DNA of 39,337 nucleotides, from positions 40,919-80,255 of the forward strand of contig DPHB01000038.1 of assembly GCA_003521845.1 (NCBI GenBank). The letters run 5' to 3'. The number at the start of each line of letters is the position of its first letter. Within the stretch, counting starts at the first letter, position 1. This document shows positions 23,701 to 31,916 of this stretch, piece after piece. The notes below the pieces were generated by a model, which was not told the origin of the DNA, did not search any database, and saw only the letters and a list, made by a program, of their open reading frames with translations. Source of the DNA: Oceanospirillaceae bacterium. Lineage in GTDB: Bacteria > Pseudomonadota > Gammaproteobacteria > Pseudomonadales > Balneatricaceae. The position numbers and the translations under genes are program-made.

Positions 23701-24212
23701 ATGAGGCTGCCTCGAACGGCGTATTCGCCTGCTTGGGCTACGGTTTCTGTGTACTGATAACCGGCTTCGCTTAAACGCTTACGAAATGCTTCAAGTTGTA
23801 ACGCATTGCCGGTGGCTAAGGCGAATGAGTTGCCCGCCAAATAACTGGTAGGTGCAAGTCGGTGTAACAGGGTGGCAATGGGTACCAAGATAATGCCATG
23901 GTGAAGGTCACCAATAGCATTGAGGGTTTTGATACGCTCTGAAGTAATGTCAGGGTGTGCCGAAAAGCTGTCATACGGCAAAATTTCCCAGTCAGGTAAC
24001 ATGTGCACGTGCAATGAAGTGGCGGCAAGAAAGAACTGCAGTTCCGCTTTCAGCGTTAACGCAGCGTCGGTGCTTTCTACCAGAACGAGCAAGGGGGTCT
24101 GGGCAGCTTGTGCCGCTTCGGCAATGGCTAGGGCACTACCCGCGCCTGTGGTTTGGCCCCAATGTTGGTGTTGGTTGGTAGATGATGCAAGTGGTAGAGG
24201 TTCAATTAACAC
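20763..24212 (-). CDS. mfd: Transcription-repair coupling factor Mfd
   Basis: 1149 residues, the standard length. The UvrB-like N-terminal module (LPDWEILPYDSFSAHPDI, then RIKTLNAI) is followed by the RNA-polymerase-interaction domain (VVHQDHGVGRYQGLKAL, about residue 490). The RecG-like translocase has Walker A GDVGFGKTE (about 635), the DEEH box IIDEEHRFG (about 733) and VGRVGRSHHQAYAYL-like motif VI. Mfd removes stalled RNA polymerase and recruits UvrA to template-strand lesions. The start is GTG at 24212; no upstream ATG lies in frame before a poor region. CsiV follows with a one-base overlap. Confidence 0.98.
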   Translation of the reverse strand: MLIEPLPLASSTNQHQHWGQTTGAGSALAIAEAAQAAQTPLLVLVESTDAALTLKAELQFFLAATSLHVHMLPDWEILPYDSFSAHPDITSERIKTLNAIGDLHHGIILVPIATLLHRLAPTSYLAGNSFALATGNALQLEAFRKRLSEAGYQYTETVAQAGEYAVRGSLIDLYAMGSEAPIRIELFDEEIESLRYFDPDSQRTTSIIEEFNLLPAREFPLSAQAISQFRQAFNANFEVESNNCPIYQDVSQGLAPAGIEYYIPLFYNLTMSTLLDYVPHQVQIIRHGDLHGAIQHFWQDVAQRYDDYGHDVERPLLPPQHLFLSAEQLFGLLKQHGNVHIQAPAYLEPQVNKGETNLGFANLPEVAINSQLAKPLMALESLLKTQARVLICAESAGRREALLELFKKLPQPPQEVDSWQEFCQSATDFAISVAPLERGLNLPARQLCLISEAQIFGQKVLQRRRRDKESNSADIAIRDLAELTIGSPVVHQDHGVGRYQGLKALSVDGQENEFLVLLYADEATLYVPVASLQLLSRYTGGGDNSPLHRLGTEQWQKAKRKAAEKIKDTAAELLRIYAMRAARDGYAYPRPDDSYTAFADAFPFEETPDQQQAISAVIKDMLADQPMDRLVCGDVGFGKTEVAMRAAFIAATGGKQVAILVPTTLLAQQHYETLRDRFADWPINVAVMSRFQSGKQHSKVEQQIEDGSLDILVGTHKIIQGKLNFKRLGLLIIDEEHRFGVQQKESFKKLRAEVDILTLTATPIPRTLNMSMAGMRDLSIIATPPAKRISIKTFVRQYESKLVKEAMLRELLRGGQVYYLHNDVSTIETAAEKIRELVPEARVAVAHGQMRERQLEQVMSDFYHRRANVLVCSTIIETGIDVPSANTIIIDRADKFGLAQLHQLRGRVGRSHHQAYAYLMTPHPKVLSKDATKRLEAIEATADLGAGFTLASHDLEIRGAGELLGEEQSGQMQSIGFSLYMEMLNATVEAMQKGETPNLDQPIQRGTEVNLNLPAVIPESYLPDVHNRLIMYQRIANAQNKATLKELQVEMIDRFGLLPEAIKSLFRQTRLKLSAQDIGISKIEASSHNGRLLFDKHTQVEPMALVKLVQTQPRQFKLEGSNQLRFTLPMEHPETRFQRVEDLLKLLVK

Positions 24213-24406
24213 GGTAACAGACTTAACTTGATGGCAAATAGATGTACGGCTATTGTAGTTATTTCATGGCGGCTTTGCACCCCTCCTGTAGGTGTTTGCG
24301 GTATCTTAGTGTGAGACTCACAAACCGAAAGACTTATCGGCTGACAAGCGGGCTAAGAATTAATCTGAATAAGCCTTGTTTATGGTCAAGATTAGGGGTA
24401 GATGGA

Positions 24407-24435
24407 TTGCGCCATTCGCCACAATCTAGGATAAT
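24407..24435 (+). promoter_or_regulatory. Candidate sigma70 promoter for the GAPDH gene
   Basis: TTGCGC (24407-24412) and GATAAT (24430-24435) are 17 bp apart, 82 bp upstream of the GTG start. The surrounding 305-bp gap (24213-24517) between the divergent mfd and GAPDH genes holds no other gene I can support. The -35 match is only partial. Confidence 0.4.
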
Positions 24436-24517
24436 ACGGGTCCCACAACTTTAGGTAGGGGCGTTAAGCGAAGGGTGTTCGTGAACTAGCCTGCCACCAC
24501 AACATAGGTAATCCATT

Positions 24518-25954
24518 GTGAGCCAAGAACAAGTGTTTTCTGACTGGAAAGAACGCGAAGCGCTAGCCGAAGCCATGATCCCCATGATCGGCAAGTTTTA
24601 TCGTGATAATAACGTTGAAACTTCCGTATACGGTCGTAACATTATTAACCGTTCTGTAATCAGTATTCTCAAGTCTCACCGTGCTGCGCGTATGGTAGAA
24701 AAGAATGAAGTGTCTGTACATGAAACCTATCCAGTTGTTGTAGCAATGCAAAACTTGGATCTAGCCAATGTTCATGTTGATATTGGTAAGCTAGCCACTG
24801 GTTTTGCAAACAATGGCGGTGACCTATCTATTGATGAATATGTTGCTCAGGAACTGCAAGGCGCCGTGAATGATGATGCCAATGCCTCTGGCACCGATGT
24901 TGTATTGTACGGTTTTGGCCGTATCGGTCGCCTACTAGCTCGCTTGCTGATTGACAAAGCTGGTGGTGGCCAAAGTTTGCGTTTGCGTGCCATGGTAGTA
25001 CGTAAAGGTGGTGACAACGATCTACAAAAACGTGCTAGCTTGTTGCGTCGTGACTCTGTACACAGCAACTTCCAAGGTACTATTACCGTGGATGAAGAAA
25101 ACAACGCCATCATTGCTAATGGCAACATGATCAAGGTTATCTACGCTTCTTCTCCAGATTCTATTGATTACACTGAATACGGTATCAACAACGCCGTCGT
25201 AATTGATAACACCGGTATCTGGCGTGACCACGACGGTTTGTCCTTGCACCTAAAGGCCAAGGGCGTTAGCAAGGTTATGCTAACTGCACCAGGTAAGGGT
25301 GTGAAGAACATCGTGATGGGTGTTAACCAAGCTGATATCGAAGACACAGACAACATCCTGTCTGCAGCTTCTTGTACTACTAACGCTATCACACCGATAT
25401 TGAAGGCGTTGAATGACAAGTATGGCGTTGCCAATGGTCACGTTGAAACTGTACATGCTTACACTAACGACCAGAACCTGATCGATAACTACCACAAGGG
25501 CGACCGTCGTGGACGTGCTGCTGGCCTAAATATGGTATTGACCGAAACGGGTGCTGCTAAGGCCGTATCTAAGGCGCTACCAGAGCTAGAAGGCAAGCTA
25601 ACTGGTAACGCTATCCGTGTACCAACACCAAACGTATCCATGGCTATCCTTAACCTAAACTTGGACAAGGAAGTAAACCGCGACGAGTTGAACGACTACT
25701 TGCGCGACATTTCTATCCACTCTGACCTACAGAAACAAATCGACTTCACTACTTCTCGCGAAGCTGTATCTAGCGATTTTGTCGGCTCTCGTGCTGCGGG
25801 TGTAGTAGACGGCCTAGCCACCATCGCTAGCGGCGGTAAGAGCTGTGTAGTGTATGTGTGGTATGACAATGAGTATGGTTACTCTTGCCAGGTAGTACGT
25901 ATGCTTCAGCACGTTACCAAGACAGCGTTGCCTGCATACCCTCTAGAAAAGTAA
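24518..25954 (+). CDS. gap: Long-form glyceraldehyde-3-phosphate dehydrogenase
   Basis: 478 residues, about 140 more than classical GAPDH. An N-terminal extension of about 125 residues (MSQEQVFSDWKEREALAEAM ...) precedes the Rossmann motif YGFGRIGRLLARLL. The catalytic segment is SAASCTTNAITPIL with Cys286, followed by HVETVHAYTNDQ with the general-base His, and YDNEYGYSCQVVRM near the end. This long type sits beside mfd in pseudomonads, where it is thought to act in gluconeogenesis; cofactor preference (NADP versus NAD) cannot be decided by eye. The start is GTG 24518 behind AGGTAA, and a strong terminator follows, so it is a one-gene unit. Confidence 0.95.
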   Translation: MSQEQVFSDWKEREALAEAMIPMIGKFYRDNNVETSVYGRNIINRSVISILKSHRAARMVEKNEVSVHETYPVVVAMQNLDLANVHVDIGKLATGFANNGGDLSIDEYVAQELQGAVNDDANASGTDVVLYGFGRIGRLLARLLIDKAGGGQSLRLRAMVVRKGGDNDLQKRASLLRRDSVHSNFQGTITVDEENNAIIANGNMIKVIYASSPDSIDYTEYGINNAVVIDNTGIWRDHDGLSLHLKAKGVSKVMLTAPGKGVKNIVMGVNQADIEDTDNILSAASCTTNAITPILKALNDKYGVANGHVETVHAYTNDQNLIDNYHKGDRRGRAAGLNMVLTETGAAKAVSKALPELEGKLTGNAIRVPTPNVSMAILNLNLDKEVNRDELNDYLRDISIHSDLQKQIDFTTSREAVSSDFVGSRAAGVVDGLATIASGGKSCVVYVWYDNEYGYSCQVVRMLQHVTKTALPAYPLEK

Positions 25955-25984
25955 TGTTTGAGCGCTGAGCGTTCAGATGTAAAC

Positions 25985-26010
25985 AAGACCGCTTAGGCGG
26001 TCTTTTTTTT
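25985..26010 (+). terminator. Rho-independent terminator of gap
   Basis: AAGACCGC pairs perfectly with GCGGTCTT around the TTAG loop and runs into eight T (26003-26010). Confidence 0.95.
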
Positions 26011-26127
26011 GCCTGCAATAAATGTAGGTGGCTGATGTTGAGGGGCAATAAGGTGTAGACGCGTACTTTCTGTAGGTTGAACTAGACTAAGAGTATGGAA
26101 GCGATAAATCGATAGGGAGTTTAGGCG

Positions 26128-26715
26128 ATGAAAATTGGTTGTTGGGTGTTGGTAATAATGCTGTTAACCAGCTGCGCTGGTGTTGGCTCCAATAGTGACG
26201 CAGGCATGGTACGTGATGCAATGCGCCAGCATGACTTGCAGGTGGCTCACCATCAATCCATTGCAGTAACACGTGCAGATGCTTTGCATATTGTTGATGA
26301 TATGGGTGCGGTTTTGGCTGTACAGGATAGTGCCGCCGATGTTGTATGCGGTGCCGAGTTTGTTTTATCTGGTGACCTATCATCTTTCAGTCTCGGTACG
26401 GGGGTAATTAATAGTGCCGAGGATTTTGCGTTACTGTACACACAGGTGCCAGGCGAGATAAAGATGGTTAATATGATCAATTACTGTGGCCGTTTTGGTA
26501 CCTTTTTGGGGTGTGCCCCTGTACCAGGTGATTCTTTGTTGGTGGTGCGTTCTAGTCGTCGCGTAGAGGGAGTCTTATGGGCACATGAATATGGTCATAA
26601 CCAAGGCTTGAGTCATCGCTCGGTTGCACGTGCCTTGATGAACCCTGTTGTGACCAGTCGGACTCGTGTTGTGAACCAGCAAGAATGTGAACAATTTGTA
26701 GCAGGGGAGGGGTGA
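26128..26715 (+). CDS. Putative metzincin-type metalloprotease lipoprotein
   Basis: 195 residues. The N-terminus has a lipobox LLTSC with acylated Cys16, so the protein should be anchored in a membrane facing the periplasm or outside. The zinc motif HEYGHNQGLSH (153-163) exactly fits metzincin HExxHxxGxxH, with catalytic Glu154 and three His ligands. The following ALMNP (169-173) can serve as the Met-turn (Met171). Two cysteine pairs (Cys74/187 and Cys120/129, pairing assumed) may stabilise it. Known small metzincins of this form include snapalysin-like peptidases, but overall family assignment is not possible by eye. It is followed after 3 bp by a secreted helical-repeat protein, so the two form an operon. 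Confidence 0.75.
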   Translation: MKIGCWVLVIMLLTSCAGVGSNSDAGMVRDAMRQHDLQVAHHQSIAVTRADALHIVDDMGAVLAVQDSAADVVCGAEFVLSGDLSSFSLGTGVINSAEDFALLYTQVPGEIKMVNMINYCGRFGTFLGCAPVPGDSLLVVRSSRRVEGVLWAHEYGHNQGLSHRSVARALMNPVVTSRTRVVNQQECEQFVAGEG

Positions 26716-26718
26716 ACG

Positions 26719-27393
26719 GTGAAGGCTTATATAGTGGCAGCTTGGTTATGTTTTTTGCATGGCACCGTGGCTTGGGCAGATAAATTAGTGCCTGTTGAGC
26801 AGTTTGTGCAGCAGGCCTTTCCCCATGGTGTGCCAATTATTGAAGCTAGAAAATACGGTCTTGCCGATAGCGCACGACTGCTAGGCCTATTGAAGTTGCA
26901 GGACAATCTAGAAGTTCACTCAAATATACTAGAAACAATTGGCCATATTGGCGACCCAGTGGCAACCAGAAGGGTCATTGATTATATTCATCGAGGGCAA
27001 GGGGAGATTAGCGCCGCCGCATTTAGGGCTAAGAGTAACGCATTTTTGTGTTTGGGTTATATGGTAAATAAAACGGGCAACCCAGTAGCGCTTAATTACT
27101 TGGTTAACAGCTTGGAATTGGAAACTTGGCAGGCGCGTAAGCTGCAGTGGCGAGTGGCATTTTTGCCTGATGATGTGAGTCGTGATTTGCAACTGATCCG
27201 CCAGGCGGCCATCGGATTGACCTTGTCAGGACACCCTCAAGCGGCTAGTGCCATGAAACAGCGTTTGTCTCCCAGTAACGACGATAATGATTTTGCTGCG
27301 GCTAGCAGTGATATGTTGCAGCAGATGTTAAGGGCTAATCAAGCAATAAGCAGCCAGGGGTTGCAGGCCTATATGTTGGATGCTCAAGAGTAG
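26719..27393 (+). CDS. Secreted HEAT-like repeat protein
   Basis: 224 residues from GTG 26719, behind GGGAGGGG. The signal peptide KAYIVAAWLCFLHGTVAWA is probably cut before DK. The mature part is helical with HEAT-like spacing: LLGLLKLQDNLEVHSNILET then IGHIGDPVATRRVIDYI, and AALNYLVNSL-type helices further on (VALNYLVNSLELETW), then RQAAIGLTLSGHPQAASAMK. Such repeats scaffold protein contacts. It starts 3 bp after the metalloprotease stop and probably functions with it, as inhibitor, adaptor or substrate holder; none of these is shown. I recognise no named family. Confidence 0.65.
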   Translation: MKAYIVAAWLCFLHGTVAWADKLVPVEQFVQQAFPHGVPIIEARKYGLADSARLLGLLKLQDNLEVHSNILETIGHIGDPVATRRVIDYIHRGQGEISAAAFRAKSNAFLCLGYMVNKTGNPVALNYLVNSLELETWQARKLQWRVAFLPDDVSRDLQLIRQAAIGLTLSGHPQAASAMKQRLSPSNDDNDFAAASSDMLQQMLRANQAISSQGLQAYMLDAQE

Positions 27394-27607
27394 GAGGCTT
27401 TTTGCACTGATAGTTGGTTGGGTAGAGATTGCCATGGCCCTTCGACCCTCGTAATGATGGTGTTTGTTTATTGCACTAGGTGCGGATTCAGGTCTGAGGT
27501 CTAATGACGCCTTTTTTTGAGTAATTCTGAAAAAGTAAATTTATTACAACTCAAAACAATATTAATGAAGCTCATCTCGTCACAGCCATGTGACCCATCT
27601 TTTTAAA

Positions 27608-27628
27608 ACTCATTCATACTAAATGAGT
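27608..27628. promoter_or_regulatory. Operator-like inverted repeat in the nqr upstream region
   Basis: ACTCATT and AATGAGT are perfect 7-bp arms around CATACTA. The site lies about 180 bp upstream of the candidate -10 box, where an activator might bind. The binding protein is unknown. Confidence 0.35.
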
Positions 27629-27787
27629 ATAAGCTTATAGCTTTTTGGGATTAAAAAGCCCATTAAATCAGACTGTTTGCAGTGTATTTGGCTAATACTT
27701 ATCTTATATAAGGTTATTCGGTAAAAAAATAACAAAATACCGCTGGACTTTGGTCTTAGGTGCGACCAATTACTGTTTGTTTAGGTA

Positions 27788-27814
27788 GCAAATTTGCCAC
27801 TCAATCTTTATAAT
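27788..27814 (+). promoter_or_regulatory. Candidate nqr promoter with palindrome
   Basis: GCAAATTTGC (27788-27797) is a perfect palindrome 11 bp ahead of a consensus TATAAT (27809-27814). The expected -35 position holds no good match and overlaps the palindrome, as in activator-dependent or repressed promoters. The nqrA start is 130 bp downstream. Confidence 0.4.
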
Positions 27815-27943
27815 AAGCCGGCTTTTTTTATGGGTTTGTGATCCTCGGCAAATTGGGTGTTTTTACATCTTGCTTGCATTAATTACCGAACAAGAGTAAT
27901 TGGAATACGGGCCAAATGATAACTTAGTATTTGGGTACGACTT

Positions 27944-29287
27944 ATGATCAAGATCCGACAAGGTCTGGATCTACCTATAGCTGGTACACCTGCACAGTCC
28001 ATCGATGATGGCAAAGCAGTAAACCAGGTAGCTGTGCTTGGCGCCGATTATGTCGGTTTGAAGCCAACCATGGCCGTGAAGGTAGGTGATCGAGTAAAGC
28101 TCGGTCAGGTGTTGTTTTCTGACAAGAAAACCCCTGGAGTAAACTACACTGCACCTGCTGCAGGTACTGTTAGCGCTATCAACCGTGGCGCACAACGTGT
28201 ATTGCAGTCTGTAGTAATTGATATTGAAGGCGATGACGCCATTGAACTACCAAGCTATGCGGTAGATCAGTTGGCTAGTATTGGCGCCGATAAAGTGCAG
28301 GAAGCCCTGCAACTATCTGGCCAATGGACTGCTTTCCAAACTCGCCCGTTTAGCAAGGTGCCTGCTCCAGGCAGCAAGCCTAGCTCTATTTTTGTAACGG
28401 CGATTGATACTCATCCGTTGGCTGCTGATCCAGCTGTTGTGATTGCTGCCGAACAGGAAGCATTTGCCCAAGGCCTACAGGTTGTTGCCAACCTAACGGA
28501 CGGCAAGGTGTTTGTCTGTGCCGCAGCTGGCACACAAGTGCCAGACGTTGCTGGTACTCAGGTTGAGCGCTTTGCTGGTGTTCACCCTGCAGGCTTGCCA
28601 TCTACTCATATCCACCTACTTGATCCAGTTGGCCCAAACAAGACAGTTTGGACTATCAACTACCAAGACCTTATCGCTATCGGTAAGACCTTTGTATCTG
28701 GTCAGATCGCCGTTGAGCGCGTTGTTGCTCTAGGTGGTCCAATGGTGACTAAGCCACGTTTGTTGCGTACCCGTGTTGGTGCTTCTCTCGAACAGCTAAT
28801 CGCAGGTGAGACCAAGTCAGGTGAATTTGCTAACCGTGTTATTACCGGTTCTGTACTAGGTGGCCGTACGGCAGCTGGTGTAGAAAGCTTTGTCGGTCGT
28901 TACCACAATCAGGTCACTATCCTTGAAGAAGGTAAGAAGCGTGAGTTCTTCGGTTGGATGACAAGCGGTGGCAATAAGCACTCTGTGCTAAACATCTACA
29001 CTTCTGCTTTAAACCGCGCCAAGAAAATCAACTTCACCACTACGACTAACGGTTCGGCTCGCGCTATGGTACCTGTCGGTGTGTTTGAAGATATGATGCC
29101 GCTCGATATTTTGCCTACTCAATTGCTACGTGCGTTGGTGGTTGGTGATATCGTTGCAGCACAAGAACTTGGTTGCTTGGAACTAGAAGAAGCCGACTTG
29201 GCCTTATGCACATATGCCTGTGCCGGCAAGTACGAGTACGGTCCTATTCTACGTGACGTTTTAACCCGCATTGAGAAGGAGTGCTAA
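27944..29287 (+). CDS. nqrA: Na+-translocating NADH:quinone reductase subunit A
   Basis: 447 residues, full length. It begins MIKIRQGLDLPIAGTP, the conserved NqrA opening, followed by VLGADYVGLKPTMAVKVGD and a biotinyl-like fold. GEFANRVITGSVLGGR and YHNQVTILEEGKKREFFGWM are typical C-terminal blocks. NqrA is the peripheral cytoplasmic subunit implicated in quinone reduction. It is the first gene of a complete nqrABCDEF operon. The ribosome-binding site is weak (GGG 10 nt upstream). Its last bases carry the AAGGAG that serves nqrB. Confidence 0.97.
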   Translation: MIKIRQGLDLPIAGTPAQSIDDGKAVNQVAVLGADYVGLKPTMAVKVGDRVKLGQVLFSDKKTPGVNYTAPAAGTVSAINRGAQRVLQSVVIDIEGDDAIELPSYAVDQLASIGADKVQEALQLSGQWTAFQTRPFSKVPAPGSKPSSIFVTAIDTHPLAADPAVVIAAEQEAFAQGLQVVANLTDGKVFVCAAAGTQVPDVAGTQVERFAGVHPAGLPSTHIHLLDPVGPNKTVWTINYQDLIAIGKTFVSGQIAVERVVALGGPMVTKPRLLRTRVGASLEQLIAGETKSGEFANRVITGSVLGGRTAAGVESFVGRYHNQVTILEEGKKREFFGWMTSGGNKHSVLNIYTSALNRAKKINFTTTTNGSARAMVPVGVFEDMMPLDILPTQLLRALVVGDIVAAQELGCLELEEADLALCTYACAGKYEYGPILRDVLTRIEKEC

Positions 29288-29289
29288 TC

Positions 29290-30495
29290 GTGAATTTGCG
29301 TAAAATGTTAGACTCCATGGAGCCTCACTTCACTAAGGGCGGTAAGTACGAAAAGTTCTACGCGCTATATGAAGCTGCAGACACCATTTTCTACACCCCT
29401 GGCTATGTAACCAAAAGCAATGCTCACGTACGTGACGGTATCGACCTGAAGCGTATGATGATCACTGTATGGTTATGTACTTTCCCTGCTATCTTCTTTG
29501 GCATGTATAACCTAGGCCTACAAGCAAACACTGCTATGGCTTCTATGGGTATCAGCGAAGTTGAAGGCTGGCGTGGTGCCATTGTTGGCGCTATGGCTGG
29601 TTTTGATGCTACTAGCATCTGGGACAACATGATCCACGGTGCTGCCTACTGGCTGCCAGTCTATCTGGTAGTGTTTGCAGTGGGTGGTTTCTGGGAAGTA
29701 TTGTTTGCCGCAGTACGTGGTCACGAAGTAAACGAAGGTTTCTTTGTTACTTCAGTACTATTTGCTTTGATCCTGCCACCTGATATTCCACTATGGCAAG
29801 CCGCGCTAGGTATTAGCTTCGGTATTGTAGTCGGTAAGGAAGTATTTGGCGGTACTGGCATGAACTTCTTGAACCCAGCCCTAACCGGCCGTGCGTTCTT
29901 GTTCTTCGCTTACCCAGCACAAATGTCTGGTGATGCAATCTGGACTGCCGTTGACGGTTTCTCCGGTGCAACTCCACTAGGTCTTGCTGCTCTTGAAGGC
30001 GTTGAAGCAGTTGCTGCTCAAGGTATTACTTGGATGGACGCCTTTATTGGTACTATCCCAGGTTCTGTTGGTGAAGTGTCTACGCTAGCTATCTTCATCG
30101 GTGGCGCTATCTTGCTTTACACGCGTATCGCTGCATGGCGCATCATCGCTGGTGTAATGGTTGGTATGATTGCCATGACCTTGCTATTGAACATGGTTGG
30201 TTCTGACACTAATCCAATGTTTGCTATGCCTTTCTACTGGCACCTAGTTTTGGGTGGCTTTGCATTCGGTATGATCTTTATGGCTACCGACCCTGTATCT
30301 GCCTCTATGACTAATACCGGTAAGTGGTACTTTGGTGCACTAATTGGTGTGATGGTTGTGTTGATTCGTGTAGTTAACCCAGCTTTCCCAGAAGGCATGA
30401 TGCTTGCCATCTTGTTTGCCAACTTGTTTGCGCCTTTGATTGACTACTTTGTCACCGAAGCCAACATCAAGCGGAGGGTAGCACGCAATGGCTAG
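29290..30495 (+). CDS. nqrB: Na+-NQR subunit B (covalent FMN, ubiquinone site)
   Basis: 401 residues from GTG 29290, 9 nt after AAGGAG; a GTG at 29281 directly abuts that site and is unlikely. It is a polytopic RnfD/NqrB-family membrane protein with about nine or ten helices. The flavinylation motif DGFSGATPLG carries Thr228, the residue expected to hold FMN through a phosphoester added by ApbE (equivalent to Vibrio Thr236). The N-terminal FTKGGKYEKFYALYEAADTI is characteristic of NqrB. Its 3' end overlaps nqrC by 8 bp. Confidence 0.97.
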   Translation: MNLRKMLDSMEPHFTKGGKYEKFYALYEAADTIFYTPGYVTKSNAHVRDGIDLKRMMITVWLCTFPAIFFGMYNLGLQANTAMASMGISEVEGWRGAIVGAMAGFDATSIWDNMIHGAAYWLPVYLVVFAVGGFWEVLFAAVRGHEVNEGFFVTSVLFALILPPDIPLWQAALGISFGIVVGKEVFGGTGMNFLNPALTGRAFLFFAYPAQMSGDAIWTAVDGFSGATPLGLAALEGVEAVAAQGITWMDAFIGTIPGSVGEVSTLAIFIGGAILLYTRIAAWRIIAGVMVGMIAMTLLLNMVGSDTNPMFAMPFYWHLVLGGFAFGMIFMATDPVSASMTNTGKWYFGALIGVMVVLIRVVNPAFPEGMMLAILFANLFAPLIDYFVTEANIKRRVARNG

Positions 30496-31255
30496 TAAAG
30501 ATTCTGTATCTCGTACCGTCATGGTGGCACTAGCTCTATGTGTCGTCTGTTCCGTAGTGGTTTCTACCGCTGCCGTGGTACTAAAAGATAAGCAGGTAGC
30601 TAACGCTGCCAACGAAAAGAAAGCAAACATTCTAGCTGCGGCTGGTATCGAAGTGGTTAATGGCGACTTGGATGCGGCCTTTGCCAAGGTAACACCTAAG
30701 CTAGTTGATATGGCGACGGGTGCTTACACTGAAGCAGCGGATGTTAATACCTATGACGACCGTAAAGCGGCTAAAGATCCTGCCATGAGCACGACCTTGA
30801 CTGCTGACCAGGACATTGCGTCCATTCGTCGCCAGGCTAACTTGCGTACCATCTACCTAGTAGAAGGCGACAAGGGCTTGGAAAAGGTGATCTTGCCAGT
30901 TCACGGTTATGGCCTTTGGTCTACCTTGTACGGCTTTATCGCTTTGGAAGGTGATTTGAATACAGTTGCTGGTTTTGGCTTCTACTCCCACGCAGAGACT
31001 CCGGGTCTTGGTGGTGAAGTTGATAACCCACGCTGGAAAGCGGTATGGAATGGCAAGCAGGTATTTGGTGCGGATGCTACTCAACCTATGATCGGTTTGA
31101 TCAAAGGTAAAGCAACGGCCGAATCCAAGCATGACATTGACGGCCTAGCCGGTGCCACGTTGACTAGTAACGGTGTTACCAACCTAGTGCGTTTCTGGAT
31201 GGGCAAGGACGGTTTCGCTCCTTTCCTAGCTAACCTGAAAGCAGGGGAGGCATAA
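30488..31255 (+). CDS. nqrC: Na+-NQR subunit C (covalent FMN)
   Basis: 255 residues: one N-terminal membrane helix (VMVALALCVVCSVVVSTAAV) and a periplasmic FMN-binding domain. The flavin motif reads DGLAGATLTSNGV with Thr224 as acceptor. The residue three before the Thr is Ala where Ser or Thr is usual in the ApbE target motif, and the essential Asp and the GAT core are kept. GFYSHAETPGLGGEV is the second conserved block. The GGAGG at the end of nqrB is its ribosome-binding site. Confidence 0.97.
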   Translation: MASKDSVSRTVMVALALCVVCSVVVSTAAVVLKDKQVANAANEKKANILAAAGIEVVNGDLDAAFAKVTPKLVDMATGAYTEAADVNTYDDRKAAKDPAMSTTLTADQDIASIRRQANLRTIYLVEGDKGLEKVILPVHGYGLWSTLYGFIALEGDLNTVAGFGFYSHAETPGLGGEVDNPRWKAVWNGKQVFGADATQPMIGLIKGKATAESKHDIDGLAGATLTSNGVTNLVRFWMGKDGFAPFLANLKAGEA

Positions 31256-31257
31256 TC

Positions 31258-31905
31258 ATGTCAAAGACTAAAGATATATTGATCAGCCCGATCTTTGCCA
31301 ACAACCCCATTGCTTTGCAAATCTTGGGTGTATGTTCGGCACTGGCTGTAACCAGCTCTTTGAGCGTCACCATTGTTATGTGTATTGCACTAACAACGGT
31401 AACCGCGTTCTCCAACTTGTTTATTTCGATTATTCGTGAGCAAGTACCGAGCAACATTCGTATCATCGTGCAGATGACCATCATTGCCTCCTTGGTAATC
31501 GTCGTAGACCAGGTACTTAAAGCTTACGCTTATGACGTGTCTAAACAGCTTTCGGTATTTGTTGGATTGATCATTACCAACTGTATCGTAATGGGTCGTG
31601 CGGAAGCCTTTGCTATGCAAAACCCACCACTACCATCCTTTATGGACGGTATTGGTAACGGTTTAGGCTACTCAGTGGTACTACTGTTTGTGGCTTTCCT
31701 ACGTGAGCTATTTGGTTCTGGTACCTTGTTTGGTTTCGAAATCTTGCCACTAGTCACTAACGGCGGTTGGTACTACTCCAACGGTATGATGCTGTTGCCA
31801 CCTAGTGCTTTCTTCGTTATCGGTGGATTTATTTGGCTGTTACGTACCTGGAAAATTGACCAGGTAGAAAAAGCCGATTTCACCCTAGCTAAGCACACTA
31901 AATAG
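31258..31905 (+). CDS. nqrD: Na+-NQR subunit D
   Basis: 215 residues with six membrane helices, RnfE/NqrD family. NNPIALQILGVCSALAVTSS contains the conserved N-terminal block whose cysteine helps ligate the intramembrane iron centre shared with NqrE; the second half has ITNCIVMGRAEAFAM with the other Cys. It follows nqrC by 2 bp with GGAGG before the ATG. Confidence 0.97.
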   Translation: MSKTKDILISPIFANNPIALQILGVCSALAVTSSLSVTIVMCIALTTVTAFSNLFISIIREQVPSNIRIIVQMTIIASLVIVVDQVLKAYAYDVSKQLSVFVGLIITNCIVMGRAEAFAMQNPPLPSFMDGIGNGLGYSVVLLFVAFLRELFGSGTLFGFEILPLVTNGGWYYSNGMMLLPPSAFFVIGGFIWLLRTWKIDQVEKADFTLAKHTK

Positions 31906-31916
31906 GAGTTAGCGAC

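Larger units (their letters stand above)
27394..27943. other. 550-bp non-coding region upstream of nqrA
   Basis: No supportable gene. The region is AT-rich from 27520 on and contains two operator-like dyads (listed separately), a weak hairpin GCTTTTT/AAAAAGC (27640-27659) and a TATAAT at 27809-27814. Length and features suggest it carries the regulated promoter and long leader of the nqr operon. Confidence 0.6.
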
